DNA from: Polychytrium aggregatum
Taxonomy: Eukaryota; Chytridiomycota; Chytridiomycetes; Polychytriales
Direction: 5' to 3'
Assembly: GCF_025602895.1 (NCBI RefSeq)
Contig: NW_026516205.1
Coordinates: forward strand, 248,001 to 312,000
DNA length: 64,000 bases
Shown here: piece by piece, positions 50,102 through 60,610 of the stretch
Numbering within the stretch: the stretch's first letter is position 1
How the letters are laid out: every line of letters starts with the position of its first letter
The notes under the pieces: model-generated
What the model was told of the DNA's origin: nothing
The model's input: only the letters and a program-made list of their open reading frames with translations
Database searches by the model: none
Program-made: the position numbers and the translations under genes

Positions 50102-53100
50102 ATGGACGTGTTTAAACTGCTGGGTGCTGGTGCCAGATTTGACCGCAAGCGGTTCAAGGACGATCTGGGCGTCTTCCAGAAGGTTAGCGCCTCTCTCGCC
50201 GAGGACATCGGTCTGACTTGCATCGCCGGGCTGTCAGGAGTGGCCACTGCCGATCTCTCTTCCAGGCTATCACTCGCTATCCTTGTTGGCCAGCCTCGAT
50301 TGACTTTTACGGTATACCACAGAGAGCGCCTGGGGCCTCTGCTAGCTCATCGACAATCGCATCCGAAAGTGTAGCCGATGAGCTTGATTTCTTCAAGATC
50401 AACGAAAAGGTCGATGAGGGCACCTCTGCACCCTCAGCGGCCGCCAAAAAGCGCAAGGCTGACGACGGTGACGGCGACGACGAGCATAGCTTTGAGACGA
50501 AGCACGATGACTCGGCAACCCATGCGGACGATGACGAGCAGGACGAGCAGGACGAGCAGTCCAGCAGCAAGAAGCACAAGCCCGATGTATCTCAGCTCGT
50601 CACAAAGGAGGAGGTATGCTGGAGCATCGACAATCTGGGATGGCTCGGCAGAGGATGGCATGTATCGCATTCTGTCAGTTGTTTGCCTCGGAACATGCAG
50701 GCCTGCTTTCACGCTGATGATTATCTTTGGCATTCCCAAATCGGCATCCCTCCCCCAGGTCAACGCCTTCCGAAAAGAGCACAAAATCAAAGTTTACGGC
50801 AGCGATGTGCCAACCCCGTTCAGGACCTTCAAGGAGCTCAGCGTGAGGTAGTTGCCACTGCCGCCGTTCTGCATATTAGCCTCGCCGTGCTTCGTAGCTG
50901 TAGACATGGGCCACAGCATCCGGAGTCAGAACCCCTTTCCTCGCTTTGAAAGCAGCTACTAAATGCCGCTTTTCCCCTCGTGGATCTGTTTGGACGGATG
51001 GTCCAGATTCAAGTTCCGTCGCTATCTTCAACAAAATCTGGAGGACGGGCAATACAATGCCCCAACACCGATCCAGATGCAAGCGATACCGATAATGTGC
51101 CATGTACGCTCTCCTGGCCACGCTGTGTTTGGGGCCCTTGTGATCGCATGGTCAAGCGTACTGGACATATGCATCCAGTAGATAGTGCTTGGGGCAGATA
51201 GGATTGCTTACGCCCTGCAATTGTACCCAGGGCCGCGAAGTGATGGCGTGCGCCCCCACGGGATCCGGTAAAACTCTGGCTTTCATTCTGCCGATCCTGC
51301 ATGATCTCAAAGGCCCAGCCAAGGAGGGCTTCCGCGCCGTGATTGTCTCGCCGACTCGAGAACTCGCACAACAGGTGGGTGTCTGCCTCATGGACTCTGG
51401 GACAAGCAGGATTCACCAGTGCAACATCGACGACAACATCGACGACAACATCGACGATCACATCGAGGGCAATATCGACAGCCAACGTCCTCCAGGGGTT
51501 GCGAATCGTCTATGGTTCTGACTCCCCGACGCATGCTTTGCTCGAATCTAGATATATCGAGAAATGAAGAAGCTAGCCAAAGGAAAGCCATTCAAGATCT
51601 GTGTGCTCAGCAAAGCCACGAATGCTACAAACGATTCGATTGCTGCCCAGCTGCAGAACTTTGGTAACCTTTGGACGTGCATCGCCTTCATTCCTCGGCA
51701 TTGGCTCTCTCTTCATGCTTTGCTCCGTGTTGCGCGCCTTAGTCCTGCCTTTAAGACGGCGCATCCAACTACCTGCATCCAACTGCCTGCATCAAACTGC
51801 CTGCATCCAACTGCCTGCATTCAACTGCCTGCATCACTCACCCGTGTCTTTCGCGCAGATGTCCTGATCAGCACACCAATGCGCCTCGTGAATGCCATCC
51901 AGTCCAATTCCATTAATCTTTCAAAGTGCGCGACCCTCGGTGAACCAGCCATCGTCCTGCTCGCGTGCTGATGTCTGCCTTGTATTTACTCTGCGTAATC
52001 CTGACTTTGACGGCGCCATGTTCCAGGGTGCAGCATCTGGTCCTCGATGAGGCAGATAAGCTTCTTGATCTCGGGTTTCTTGAGCAGGTGGACGAAGTCT
52101 TTGCTGCATGCACCTCTCCAAATCTCAAAAAGCATCTGTTCAGTGCCACGATCCCATCAGGCATTGAGGCTCTGGCAAAGACAGTCATGCACGATCCGAT
52201 CCGAATCGTTATCGGCCAAAAGTACGGCGCTTGCCCGTGTGTCAGCACCCGTCCATGTGTCAGCACCCGTCCATGTGCCTATCATTGCCCTTGGCCCGTA
52301 CTCATCTTCTGTGATGCCCTCCTGCAGGAACGCGGCCACCGAGATCATCAATCAGCAGCTGCTCTATGTCGGGCAGGAGGAGGGCAAGCTGATTGCTATA
52401 CGCCAGCTAGTTCAGAAAGGCATCAAGCCACCCGTTTTGATCTTTGTTCAATCCATCGATCGTGCTCGGGAGTTGTTCCATGAGCTCGTCTACGACGGCA
52501 TCAATATTGATGTGATTCACTCCGAGCGCACAAAAGCACAGGTACGTCGCCGCCTCGACAAAGCTCTTATCTCTCGGCTGTCGGAGGCTAACTGCTAACG
52601 GAGCCATCTCGAAATCAACAGAGAGATACCATCGTCCAAAACTTCCGACTTGGCAAGATCTGGGTTCTCATTGCCACTGAGCTGATGGCCCGTGGTATCG
52701 ACTTCAAGGGTGTCAATCTTGTCATCAACTACGACTTTCCGCAAACAGTGCAAAGCTACATTCATCGAATCGGTCGAACAGGTCGTGCTGGCCGACCGGG
52801 CGAGGCTGTTACCTACTTTACAAAGGTACGAATAAAAGCCCGCAGGCCGGCGGCCCGTGTCACCGCTGCAGAGTTTCAATGATGAAGAATGCTGTTTGAC
52901 TCATCTGGCACTCGCTTTAATGACCCCCCCCCTTTGGTAGGAGGATGCGCCGTACCTCAAGAGCATCGTCAATGTTATGCGCGAGTCTGGCTGTGAGGTT
53001 CCCGAGTGGATGCTCAAGCTCAAGAATCCAAGGTGAGTGCCGATGCTCGGCAGTGGAAATGCAGCCTAGTCGTGGTTCCGCTGAATCGGACTGTGACAGA

Positions 53101-53464
53101 CAGGGCTCCAGCACAGCCGCGCTCACTCAGCTCATGTCCATCAGCAAAAACGCAAAGAAGGAGCTGAAGAAGAAGCCGATCGAGCGTGACCAAATCAAGA
53201 CCGTGACGAAGCGCGACGAGCGACAGGCTAATAAGAAAAGGTCCGTACTCGTCTCCCTCCTTCTCTCCCTCCTCCTCTATCCAAAAACGAGTGGGTCTTG
53301 CTCTGAGCATCGTATATTCCGGCGCTATACTCGGCGCCGGACCCCACCGATTGATCCGCTGATGGACTGACGAATGTACATCCTCCTTCGTGTGCAGGGA
53401 GATGGTCGAGGCCTCGAAGCGGAGAAAGAAGGCTCCACGTGAGCCCAAAGCCCCCAGCGAATGA
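50102..53464 (+). CDS. ROK1: DEAD-box RNA helicase Rok1/DDX52
   Basis: Nucleolar ATP-dependent helicase for early 40S ribosome assembly. Thirteen exons: 50102-50182, 50323-50613, 50759-50842, 51014-51103, 51231-51374, 51552-51663, 51859-51925, 52027-52221, 52328-52541, 52622-52825, 52941-53032, 53145-53240 and 53398-53464 (578 aa). N-terminus [18 protein letters not shown] and the [16 protein letters not shown] entry are Rok1-specific. Helicase motifs run in order: [10 protein letters not shown] (Q), CAPTGSGKT (I), PTRELAQQ (Ia), STPMRLV (Ib), [13 protein letters not shown] (II), SATIP (III), [14 protein letters not shown] (IV), [15 protein letters not shown] (V) and [15 protein letters not shown] (VI). 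A Lys-rich tail completes it. An acidic [11 protein letters not shown] stretch lies near residue 100. Confidence 0.95.
51424..51480. repeat. 12-bp repeat in ROK1 intron 5
   Basis: Three to four copies of aacatcgacgac in the fifth intron of the helicase gene. Confidence 0.85.
51768..51837. repeat. 14-bp repeat in ROK1 intron 6
   Basis: About five copies of ctgcctgcatccaa with single substitutions, in the sixth intron of the helicase gene, ending just before the acceptor. Confidence 0.9.
52235..52276. repeat. 18-bp repeat in ROK1 intron 8
   Basis: Two full copies and a partial copy of tgtgtcagcacccgtcca in the eighth intron. Confidence 0.85.
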
Positions 53465-53951
53465 GCAATGGATCCAGTGCAGCCGGTGCTAGAGCACGCT
53501 GTATGCCGCCGTGCGTAGCGGTAAACCTACATGACCGAGAATCCTCGGCAGCACCCACGAAGCGATGAGTCAGCCTGGTTGGATGCCGATGGACATTTCT
53601 TCTGGCTCCTGAATATACACCGTACGCTACCCTAGCTGAGCTTGCAAAGGGAGCGTGACAAGCGTGGGTTGATCGCTGTGTGCTCGGTCAACAAGTTCGT
53701 CACCTCGCGGGAGCGGTTCGCACTGCAGCGCATGGAGTTGGTGCATCACAGTACAGGATCGAAGCGATAACACAGCCAGGATCATGGACACGACTAGCAG
53801 TTGGATCAGTGGCATGACCGGTCTGTGGTGGAGTATGGCGGCCATATATTGCTTTGGGGGACACTGTCGTCTTGGCTTTGCGGATTCAGCGATACATGGC
53901 AGCACGGCCATCCTCAAGTTGGCCGGATAGCATCGAAAAGCATGCCTATGC
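53465..53951. other. convergent intergenic region
   Basis: Between the stops of ROK1 and the ZNG1 gene. No supported gene; open frames here are short and without domains. Confidence 0.5.
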
Positions 53952-56124
53952 TTATGCAATGCAGTAGCTTCTGAAAGCATGTTCGAGGATTCCGCCGTCA
54001 AGCGATCGTCCTGTGAAGCCAGAAGTCAGTCAGACCAGATCCGGGATATTCGGTCAGTGCGCCGGCAACTGATGCACCCTCGACTGCGGTGACTGAGCAG
54101 AATGTCCCCATGACCAAAGCCCGGATTTGCACAGCATGGTACCCACCAATAAAGACTACTTTGCTGTAGCGTTCTTCACCGGCAGCCCAGGGTGCCCCGA
54201 TTTGGCGATCATAGAGCTCCTTGACGGCCTGAACGACGACCTTGGCTGCGCCACCATCGTTGACAATGGCTTTCATGCGCAAAACCTCCATTTGATGCGC
54301 ACTGCTGTTGGTACCAGAGCCGTCGTTACCCAAGAGAGTCTTCTCCCAAAGTAGGGCTTGCAGCCAGCTGTCCAGCTTTGATTGCGAGATAATCTCGGGC
54401 ATTGCGAATACAATTGTAGACACACGCTGACACGCAGAGTTGATGAGAATGCCGTAGAGTTAGCGGGCTGCAGCGACGAGCCTGGCATGCTTGTGGGCAG
54501 CACTCGTTGACACAGGCAGGCATTCGTTGACGCAGACGGGACACTCGTTGAGACAGGCAGGGCACTGTCATCCTCAGCATCCCTGTGCCGTGGGATCTAC
54601 CTTGTCAATGTGTGAACGGCCGCTCTTGCGAGCCTGGGCCGCAGCGCTGGCACTCTCAAACCAATCCACCGAGCGGCCGCTGAAGGCTCCCAGATCAAGG
54701 ATAAAGTCCATGTCGACCTGCGACCTCGTGGTTTTGACGATCGGCGCGATCGAGTTGATGTCACTGCACAGGGCAAATGGGAGTGAGAGATGCACTCGCA
54801 AAGGATCGGTTGGCGCGGCTCAGGCAGATCGCTTCACCCACACCCAACTTACCGGATGGCACTCTCCAGCCGAAGCATTTGGTCGGGCGAAATGAGGTCC
54901 TCCTTGTTGACGATGATTCGGTCTGCCATGGCAATTTGTCGCTCGCACTCATTGACTCCTTGGTCCTCCTTGGTCTCGGCGAGATACTGCGTGTTCCGAG
55001 CGTCAGATACATCGCTGGCATGAGCCTCCTTTGGGTGCGTCCAAGACTGCGGGCTGCATCATACCTCAGGAGTAAACTTGGCATCGACAACTGTCACGAT
55101 ACCTAAGACGACATCGTTGAGGCAGTGCTTTGCCTGTCAGCACACGAAGCAAGTGTTGTCCACTGCATCACAGGGCCCAGCCGAGCTGAACCACAAACTC
55201 ACCATCGAGGTAAACGTCGCTCTGCAGCGCCTCGTCGAGCCAGAACATGGATGCGATCGGACCCGGATCAGCCAGCCCCGTCGTCTCGAGCATGACATAG
55301 TCAAACCGCCCCTTTTGTTTGAGCAGATTTTCAATCGCCTTGACTCCGGCGTCTCTGCGAGCGAGGCACAGGCGAATCAGTCTTGCACTTTGCGTTAACG
55401 AGAGCCTGACGGCTCACGGCTCGGTGCTGCCGACTCTACTCTGTTCAGTCGCAGGGTCTCGGCCCGGCAGCAGCGACTCATATCAACGACGTGACTCACT
55501 TGACAGAGCAGCAGAGACATCCGTTTGCCAGCTCAAGCCACTCCTCAAACATTTCGCCGTTTTTTCCGACCGTCAAGCTCTTGTCGATCCCGGCGCCTGG
55601 CGGTGGTGAGGGCATTAAACTCGTTCGTTTGACAGGCAGCTCAATCTGAGCATTTGCTTCGGCAATGGCGCTTACTCTCTCCGAACTCGTTCAGGATCAC
55701 TGCGATGCGCTTGTGATGAGTCGGGTCGTTCAGCAGACGGGTGATCAGGGTTGTTTTCCCGCTGCCTGTCATGATGAAGGGTCGGTTAGCCCTGGTGGAT
55801 CTGCTCCATTCATCCCAAGCGCGGCTGCTGGGGATCTGAGATTCGGCCCCATACCCAGGAAGCCCGTGACGATCGTCACCGGCACCGGATCGATCTTTGT
55901 AGGGCGGGTCCTAGAAGCACATGCGAGGTCAGTTTGGTCAGGATTCGGAGCAGGCTGGAGCACCAGCGACGCTGGGTCATGCTGCTGCTGCCCAAACCGG
56001 CTCTGCGTCCGAGTCTCTGCAGGGCTTACGGGGCAGGAGCAGGAGCAGGAGCAGGAGCAGAATCGACGTCGTCGCCATCCATGAGCATGGGCGGCTCGTC
56101 ATCGTCCAGAAACTGATTCGACAT
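53952..56124 (-). CDS. ZNG1: Zinc-regulated GTPase metallochaperone ZNG1 (CobW/CBWD)
   Basis: CobW-family GTPase that in other eukaryotes delivers zinc to methionine aminopeptidase 1. Ten exons: 56030-56124, 55855-55910, 55676-55765, 55500-55596, 55203-55354, 55065-55102, 54853-54986, 54601-54763, 54147-54426 and 53952-54010 (387 aa). Motifs: [20 protein letters not shown] (Walker A), VILNEFGE, metal-binding [32 protein letters not shown] (Walker B), [10 protein letters not shown] and [12 protein letters not shown] (NKxD). The C-terminal CobW domain includes [12 protein letters not shown] and a [13 protein letters not shown] end. The N-terminus [20 protein letters not shown] is acidic and has an AP repeat, but lacks the CPELVPI motif of the human protein. 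It is divergent with PEX7 across about 290 bp. Confidence 0.93.
54497..54562. repeat. ~20-bp repeat in ZNG1 intron 8
   Basis: Three imperfect copies of a unit like cactcgttgacacaggcagg in the intron before the C-terminal CobW-domain exon. Confidence 0.8.
56035..56062. repeat. (GGAGCA)n coding repeat
   Basis: Hexamer run encoding the Ala-Pro dipeptide repeat in the N-terminal region of ZNG1. Confidence 0.85.
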
Positions 56125-56414
56125 GGTGCAGGGGTGGGCGGGAGGCTTGCGTGCGTCGGCGGATCTCTGTGCTGTGCTTGGCTGGGTGTGCTGATCAAGG
56201 GCAAGCCGACCAGCAGGGCACCCAGCAGCAACAGAGGACTTTCATGTGCCAGCCATGCCCGCGGCCTGGCCGTGATCGCCTTGGCCGCGATGCCTGTTCC
56301 GGAGCGGCTCGGTCTTCGTCTCCGTCTGCATTCCTGGGCTGGCCGAACAACACCCGGGCCTGCTTCGTTGCCGAGCGAACAACGCCCTCTCTGACTCTGT
56401 CGATCCTCGCAGCG

Positions 56415-57997
56415 ATGAACTGCCGACTCTTCAACACCGCCAAGTTCAACGGCTATGCGGTCGGTGTTCGCTCCTCTGCTCGCTGTCGAGGCGGGTCCTC
56501 CTGATCGTGCCTGCCGCTGCATGCTATCGGATCTGCCTGCTTCCCTTTGCTTGTCCTTTGGTCCGCGAGCAGCGTTGTCAGTGGCTCATGATCTCCAAAC
56601 TGACTCGGATATCGTGTGCAGGTCGAATACAGTCCATACTTTGAACATCGCCTGGCATGCGCTTCGGCCTCGAACTTTGGCATCATCGGCAATGGCCGGC
56701 TCTGGATTCTGAACGTCTCGCCCAACAACGTGGCAGTCGAAAAATTGTATGCTACAACGTTGCCGTAGAGTACTGGGCCTGATCGCTGCCCATTATCCTC
56801 CAGACTGCTTCGTCTGCCCTGACGCCCGTCCGGCAAGTTCCTTCTCTAACCGCACCCACCTGCAACATTCCCGACTCAGCTACGACACTCAAGACAGCAT
56901 CTTTGATTGCGCCTGGAGCGAGCTGCACGAGAACCATATCGCCACATGCAGTGGCGACGGCAGCGTGAAGCTGTGGGATACCACCCTGATGGTATGTGGG
57001 CCGGGCAAGCTCTGGATGGGTGCTGTGTGCTGGGGTGTCTGGATGCTCGTCTCTTGGCGGGTTGCCGGTGGCCGGCATCGAGACAGCGTCGTGGATCGTC
57101 CCGGCTGACGGTTTACCTGCCAATCTGGTTGGCTTCGTTTGCGGCGCCAGGACTTTCCGATCCGCAACTGGTCCGAGCACGGCAAGGAGGTATCGAGCAT
57201 TCACTGGAATTTGGTCAAGAAGGACGTTTTCTTGACGGCGTCGTGGGACCAGACTATCAAGCTGGTGAGTCAGAGCAACCATCCGGCACAGGCACATCGG
57301 CCGAATGCGTAGATGCGAATCGCGGGCTTCGGACCAGTCCGGACTTGCGCTTCTGTTGATCCACGAGGCTGTCCTCGGACATGGGTGACGGCTTTGCTCT
57401 CTCCCGTTCTTCGAACTAATCCGGAGCTCTATCGGGGCTCTGTTCCAGTGGCATCCCGACCAGCCCCACTCGATTGCCACATTCCGCGACCACGCACATT
57501 GCGTATATGCCGCCATCTGGTCGCCTCGGAAGAGCGACGTCTTTGTCTCCGCATCCGGGGATCAGACCGCAAAACTCTGGGATATCCGGACCGCCCCGAC
57601 TGCAGTTCAGACTCTGACGGGGCACAAGGGCGAGGTGCTATCCGTCGACTGGAACAAGTACTCGGAGTTTTGTGTCGTGACGGGTTCGGTCGACCGCACC
57701 ATCAAGGTCTGGGATATTCGGCAGCCCGGACGTATCGTCAACTCACTTCACGGCCATGAGTTTGCCATTCGAAAAGTCAAGTGCAGCCCGCACGACGGCA
57801 GTGTGGTCGCATCAGCGTCGTATGATATGACCATGCGTGTCTGGGACATCAATCCTCCTGGCGGGCGGGTTCGGTTTGTTGACAACAACCACTCTGAGTT
57901 TGTGGTTGGTCTGGACTTTAACATGTACATTCCAGGGCAGGTGGCGACGTGCGGATGGGATGAGAAGATCCAGGTTTTGGATCTCCCCAAGAGCTAA
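56415..57997 (+). CDS. PEX7: Peroxisomal targeting signal 2 receptor (Pex7)
   Basis: Cytosolic WD40 receptor that carries PTS2 proteins such as thiolase into peroxisomes. Exons 56415-56459, 56622-56746, 56880-56991, 57151-57264 and 57449-57997 give 314 aa, the family length. It has the Pex7-type start FNGYAVEYSPYFEHRLACAS and FGIIGNGRLWIL. Successive WD repeats follow: HIATCSGDGSVKLWD, FLTASWDQTIKLW, FVSASGDQTAKLWD, VVTGSVDRTIKVWD, VASASYDMTMRVWD and VATCGWDEKIQVLD. The FVDNNHSEFVVGLDFNMYIP loop is Pex7-specific. All junctions keep phase. Confidence 0.95.
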
Positions 57998-58517
57998 AGG
58001 AGCATCTCGGGCATAACGTAGGGCAATGTCGCCTAGATCGGGAACCGATTCGGTGTTCGCCGGCAATATCCTGACATCAAGTGCGCGTGGTCCGGTCCAA
58101 ACAGTTTTACCGATTTGTATGACCCATTCCAACAACTCTGTTTCTGTGTTGGAAATAGATCGGTTCATCGCGAGCACATGCAGGTTGCTCTCCTCGGACG
58201 GCAGAGCAGCTCCAAGCGTTTGGGGTCAGGGTGTCGATGGCCTGCCCTGTCTCCACGGGAAGGATGGTCATCGCGAATGATGGATGTGCATTCTATTCAA
58301 AGTGGCAAACAGTCAGCTATAAGAATAGGAGTGCTACGTTGCTGTTGTGAGCGCTGCAAGCCAACACGGCCGCGAATTCATCCGACGGCAACGCCGGCAT
58401 GCGAGCGTGCAGCAAGACATGAGTGCATCGAAATCGAAGCCCAGTCGATGGTCGTCGCTCGAACGGCCGCTTTGGAGATTCGAGTGTCGTATTCGCTATT
58501 GCCTATGCCGTCTGCGG
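57998..58517. other. convergent intergenic region
   Basis: About 520 bp between the stops of PEX7 and the TFIIH subunit gene. No gene seen. Open frames that begin here and continue rightwards are antisense to TFB4. Confidence 0.5.
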
Positions 58518-60125
58518 TCACTTTGCGGGGAACTTGGACTGGCATGTGGAACACTCGGAGTGGCTGGTGCAGAACACTGACAGGATGCATCGAGAAGCGT
58601 CCGTGGTCAGTTGTGCGCATTCCATGTCTCCAGAGCTGCTCCAGAGCTGCTCCAGAGTCGAGTTGTTGCTTCTACTTGCCGAGACTCTATGTGGCCTCCT
58701 ACCTGAAAGACACACTGAGCAGACATAGGCAACATCGACAATGTTTTTGTGACAGAAACAGGCGGCGCGGTAGTCGACTTGCTTGTTCCCGGGCAGACAG
58801 AGCGATTTGCGGGTATCGACATCCGAGAGAAACGAGAACTGGTCGTGCATTTGTCGATTTGATCACGAAGGCGGTTCGTACGAACGAGAGCATCATCTGC
58901 CTCAGTACTGCAAGCGCTCCCGAGCCTCTACTGTATCTGGGGCGATCGTATAACAGGCATGTTGTGCTGTTTGGAGTTGCAATCGCATGCTTGGCTTACC
59001 AAAAGATATTGGATCAGACTCCGTGGGTCGGGTACATCCAAGAATACGCCACCTGTCAGCTGGGCGGCTTGCTCCATAAAGATCAGCGACTCGTTGTGCA
59101 GTTTGCAGACATCGATCAGGATGCCCTGCCATTTCGAGGTGTGGGCACCGAAAGAATAAGCTGCGAGATCGCATTGGGGAGGGCCCTGTCAACCACCGAC
59201 ACATCACTGCAATGGCCACCCCCGTCTCTGATACTTGCCGACTTTTGAGCGGAAAATATGCAGTTCATCAACGGAATATACTGGGCCGACGAGTCTGGCG
59301 AGGCTGATATGATCAGCACCCTCGAGCGGACCTGGCGATATTCATTCTCCTTCTGGATGCGGTTGATGTCTTGTGGTGGAGGACGCATGGCACATGAAGG
59401 GACAGCCGTAGATTCAGCGGTGAATATGCGGCCGTGTGAGCCAGGAATCTTCGGGGCAGAGAGACAGCCCGATGGCAGAAAGCAAAGTGCAACCGGCTGC
59501 TTGACGGCGGTGGGCATTACGAAACGTATCCGACCGGGCACTTACATGCCAAGCACATCGACAACGCCGCGGGGACCATGGACGAATCTGAGGAAGCATA
59601 TGCGATCAGTCCACAACTCTGCATCGCCAAGTCGCCCGGGAACCAGGGCAGCTCAAGGTGATCTCGATTTGGGGAGGGGCGAGTAGATCATCATGGGGCA
59701 TACCAACACCCACACGATCGAAGCTGGGTTGTACCTGATCTCGGTTCCGTGGGCTCGGTGCTCCTCTGGGCGAGCTGTCGCAGCCGTTCTGTGATGGTGA
59801 CGTCCGCTTCGCAGAACTGGCGATAGATATTGGCCGGCTTCTTGGATGGATCTACCGATACCAGTGACGACGGAAACAGAAACTCGGCGTGGTCGTTGTG
59901 CGAGGCAATGACGGCAAGCAGGTTGTCGTATTTGAGAGCAAGATGGGCGTTGATGAAGACCAGAATCTGCTCCAGCACGGCGGTGAACTGGACCGGGTTG
60001 GTGGCCCGACGAGAGAGTTTGAGCCAAGCATAGGGGTTGGTATCGATCACGATGGTGAGCAGGTTACGCCCAGAGAGAAACTGCGGCTCTTCCGGCGGAT
60101 CGGGCTTTCCCTGTGTGTTGTCCAT
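58518..60125 (-). CDS. TFB4: TFIIH subunit Tfb4 (p34/GTF2H3)
   Basis: Core TFIIH component for transcription initiation and nucleotide excision repair, partner of Ssl1/p44. Six exons: 59735-60125, 59546-59587, 59239-59369, 59000-59125, 58703-58838 and 58518-58576 (294 aa). A VWA-like domain starts [20 protein letters not shown] and has [20 protein letters not shown], then [19 protein letters not shown] and [59 protein letters not shown] and the C4-type zinc region [19 protein letters not shown] with [11 protein letters not shown] follow. Intron 3 needs a GC donor (GCAAGT) to join FSAQKS to GILIDVCKL. It is somewhat shorter than yeast Tfb4. Confidence 0.93.
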
Positions 60126-60610
60126 CGTGCTGGCCGGCGAGGTGTTGACGGGCTGCTTGACGGGCTGCTTGATGGGCTGCTTGATGGGCTGCGGAGCGGG
60201 TCGAGCGGGGCAAAGCCGAGACGGGCTGGAGATATATTGGCGCCCAAGTCCTGATGCGCTCCATGAACTCGCCACACCCAAGGCAACCAGCGGATGATTC
60301 CCGGTCGCTCTCGATTCCTGGTGCACTCATACCACCTCTTGGCTACCGAGGCCGTCCACGGCGCCCAGTTCGCCGATGCTTCAGCCCCCACTCACTCAAT
60401 GCAATGCCAAGATCCGCAGAGTCATGAACGGCGCTATATCGTAGATTCTCCTGTGTACGAGGGAGCTTTCAGCCGAGCGGACAGCTGTCTACCGCATCTC
60501 CACGAGAGGTGTGGATCAATCATGTTATTTTATAACAACCACAACTCTGCCGCTCCGGACGGCAGTGGCAGAGACTCGCGTGGATACTTGTGCAGATGCC
60601 CATCCGATAA
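60126..60610. other. 5' flank of TFB4 and 3' flank of the TM9SF gene
   Basis: No gene supported. It has a 12-bp tandem repeat at about 60150-60196 directly upstream of the TFB4 start. Confidence 0.5.
60150..60196. repeat. 12-bp tandem repeat upstream of TFB4
   Basis: About four copies of ttgatgggctgc (first copies ttgacgggctgc), within 25-70 bp of the TFB4 ATG, so probably in its 5' UTR or core promoter. Confidence 0.88.

Noticed and set aside
49504-50247. A 247-codon minus-strand frame across the VMA8-ROK1 spacer
   Set aside because: No domain, overlaps real exons of both neighbours in antisense, and has no splice or start context.
58115-59248. A 377-codon plus-strand open frame
   Set aside because: It is antisense to five well-supported exons of TFB4, whose zinc-region and VWA motifs are clear on the minus strand.
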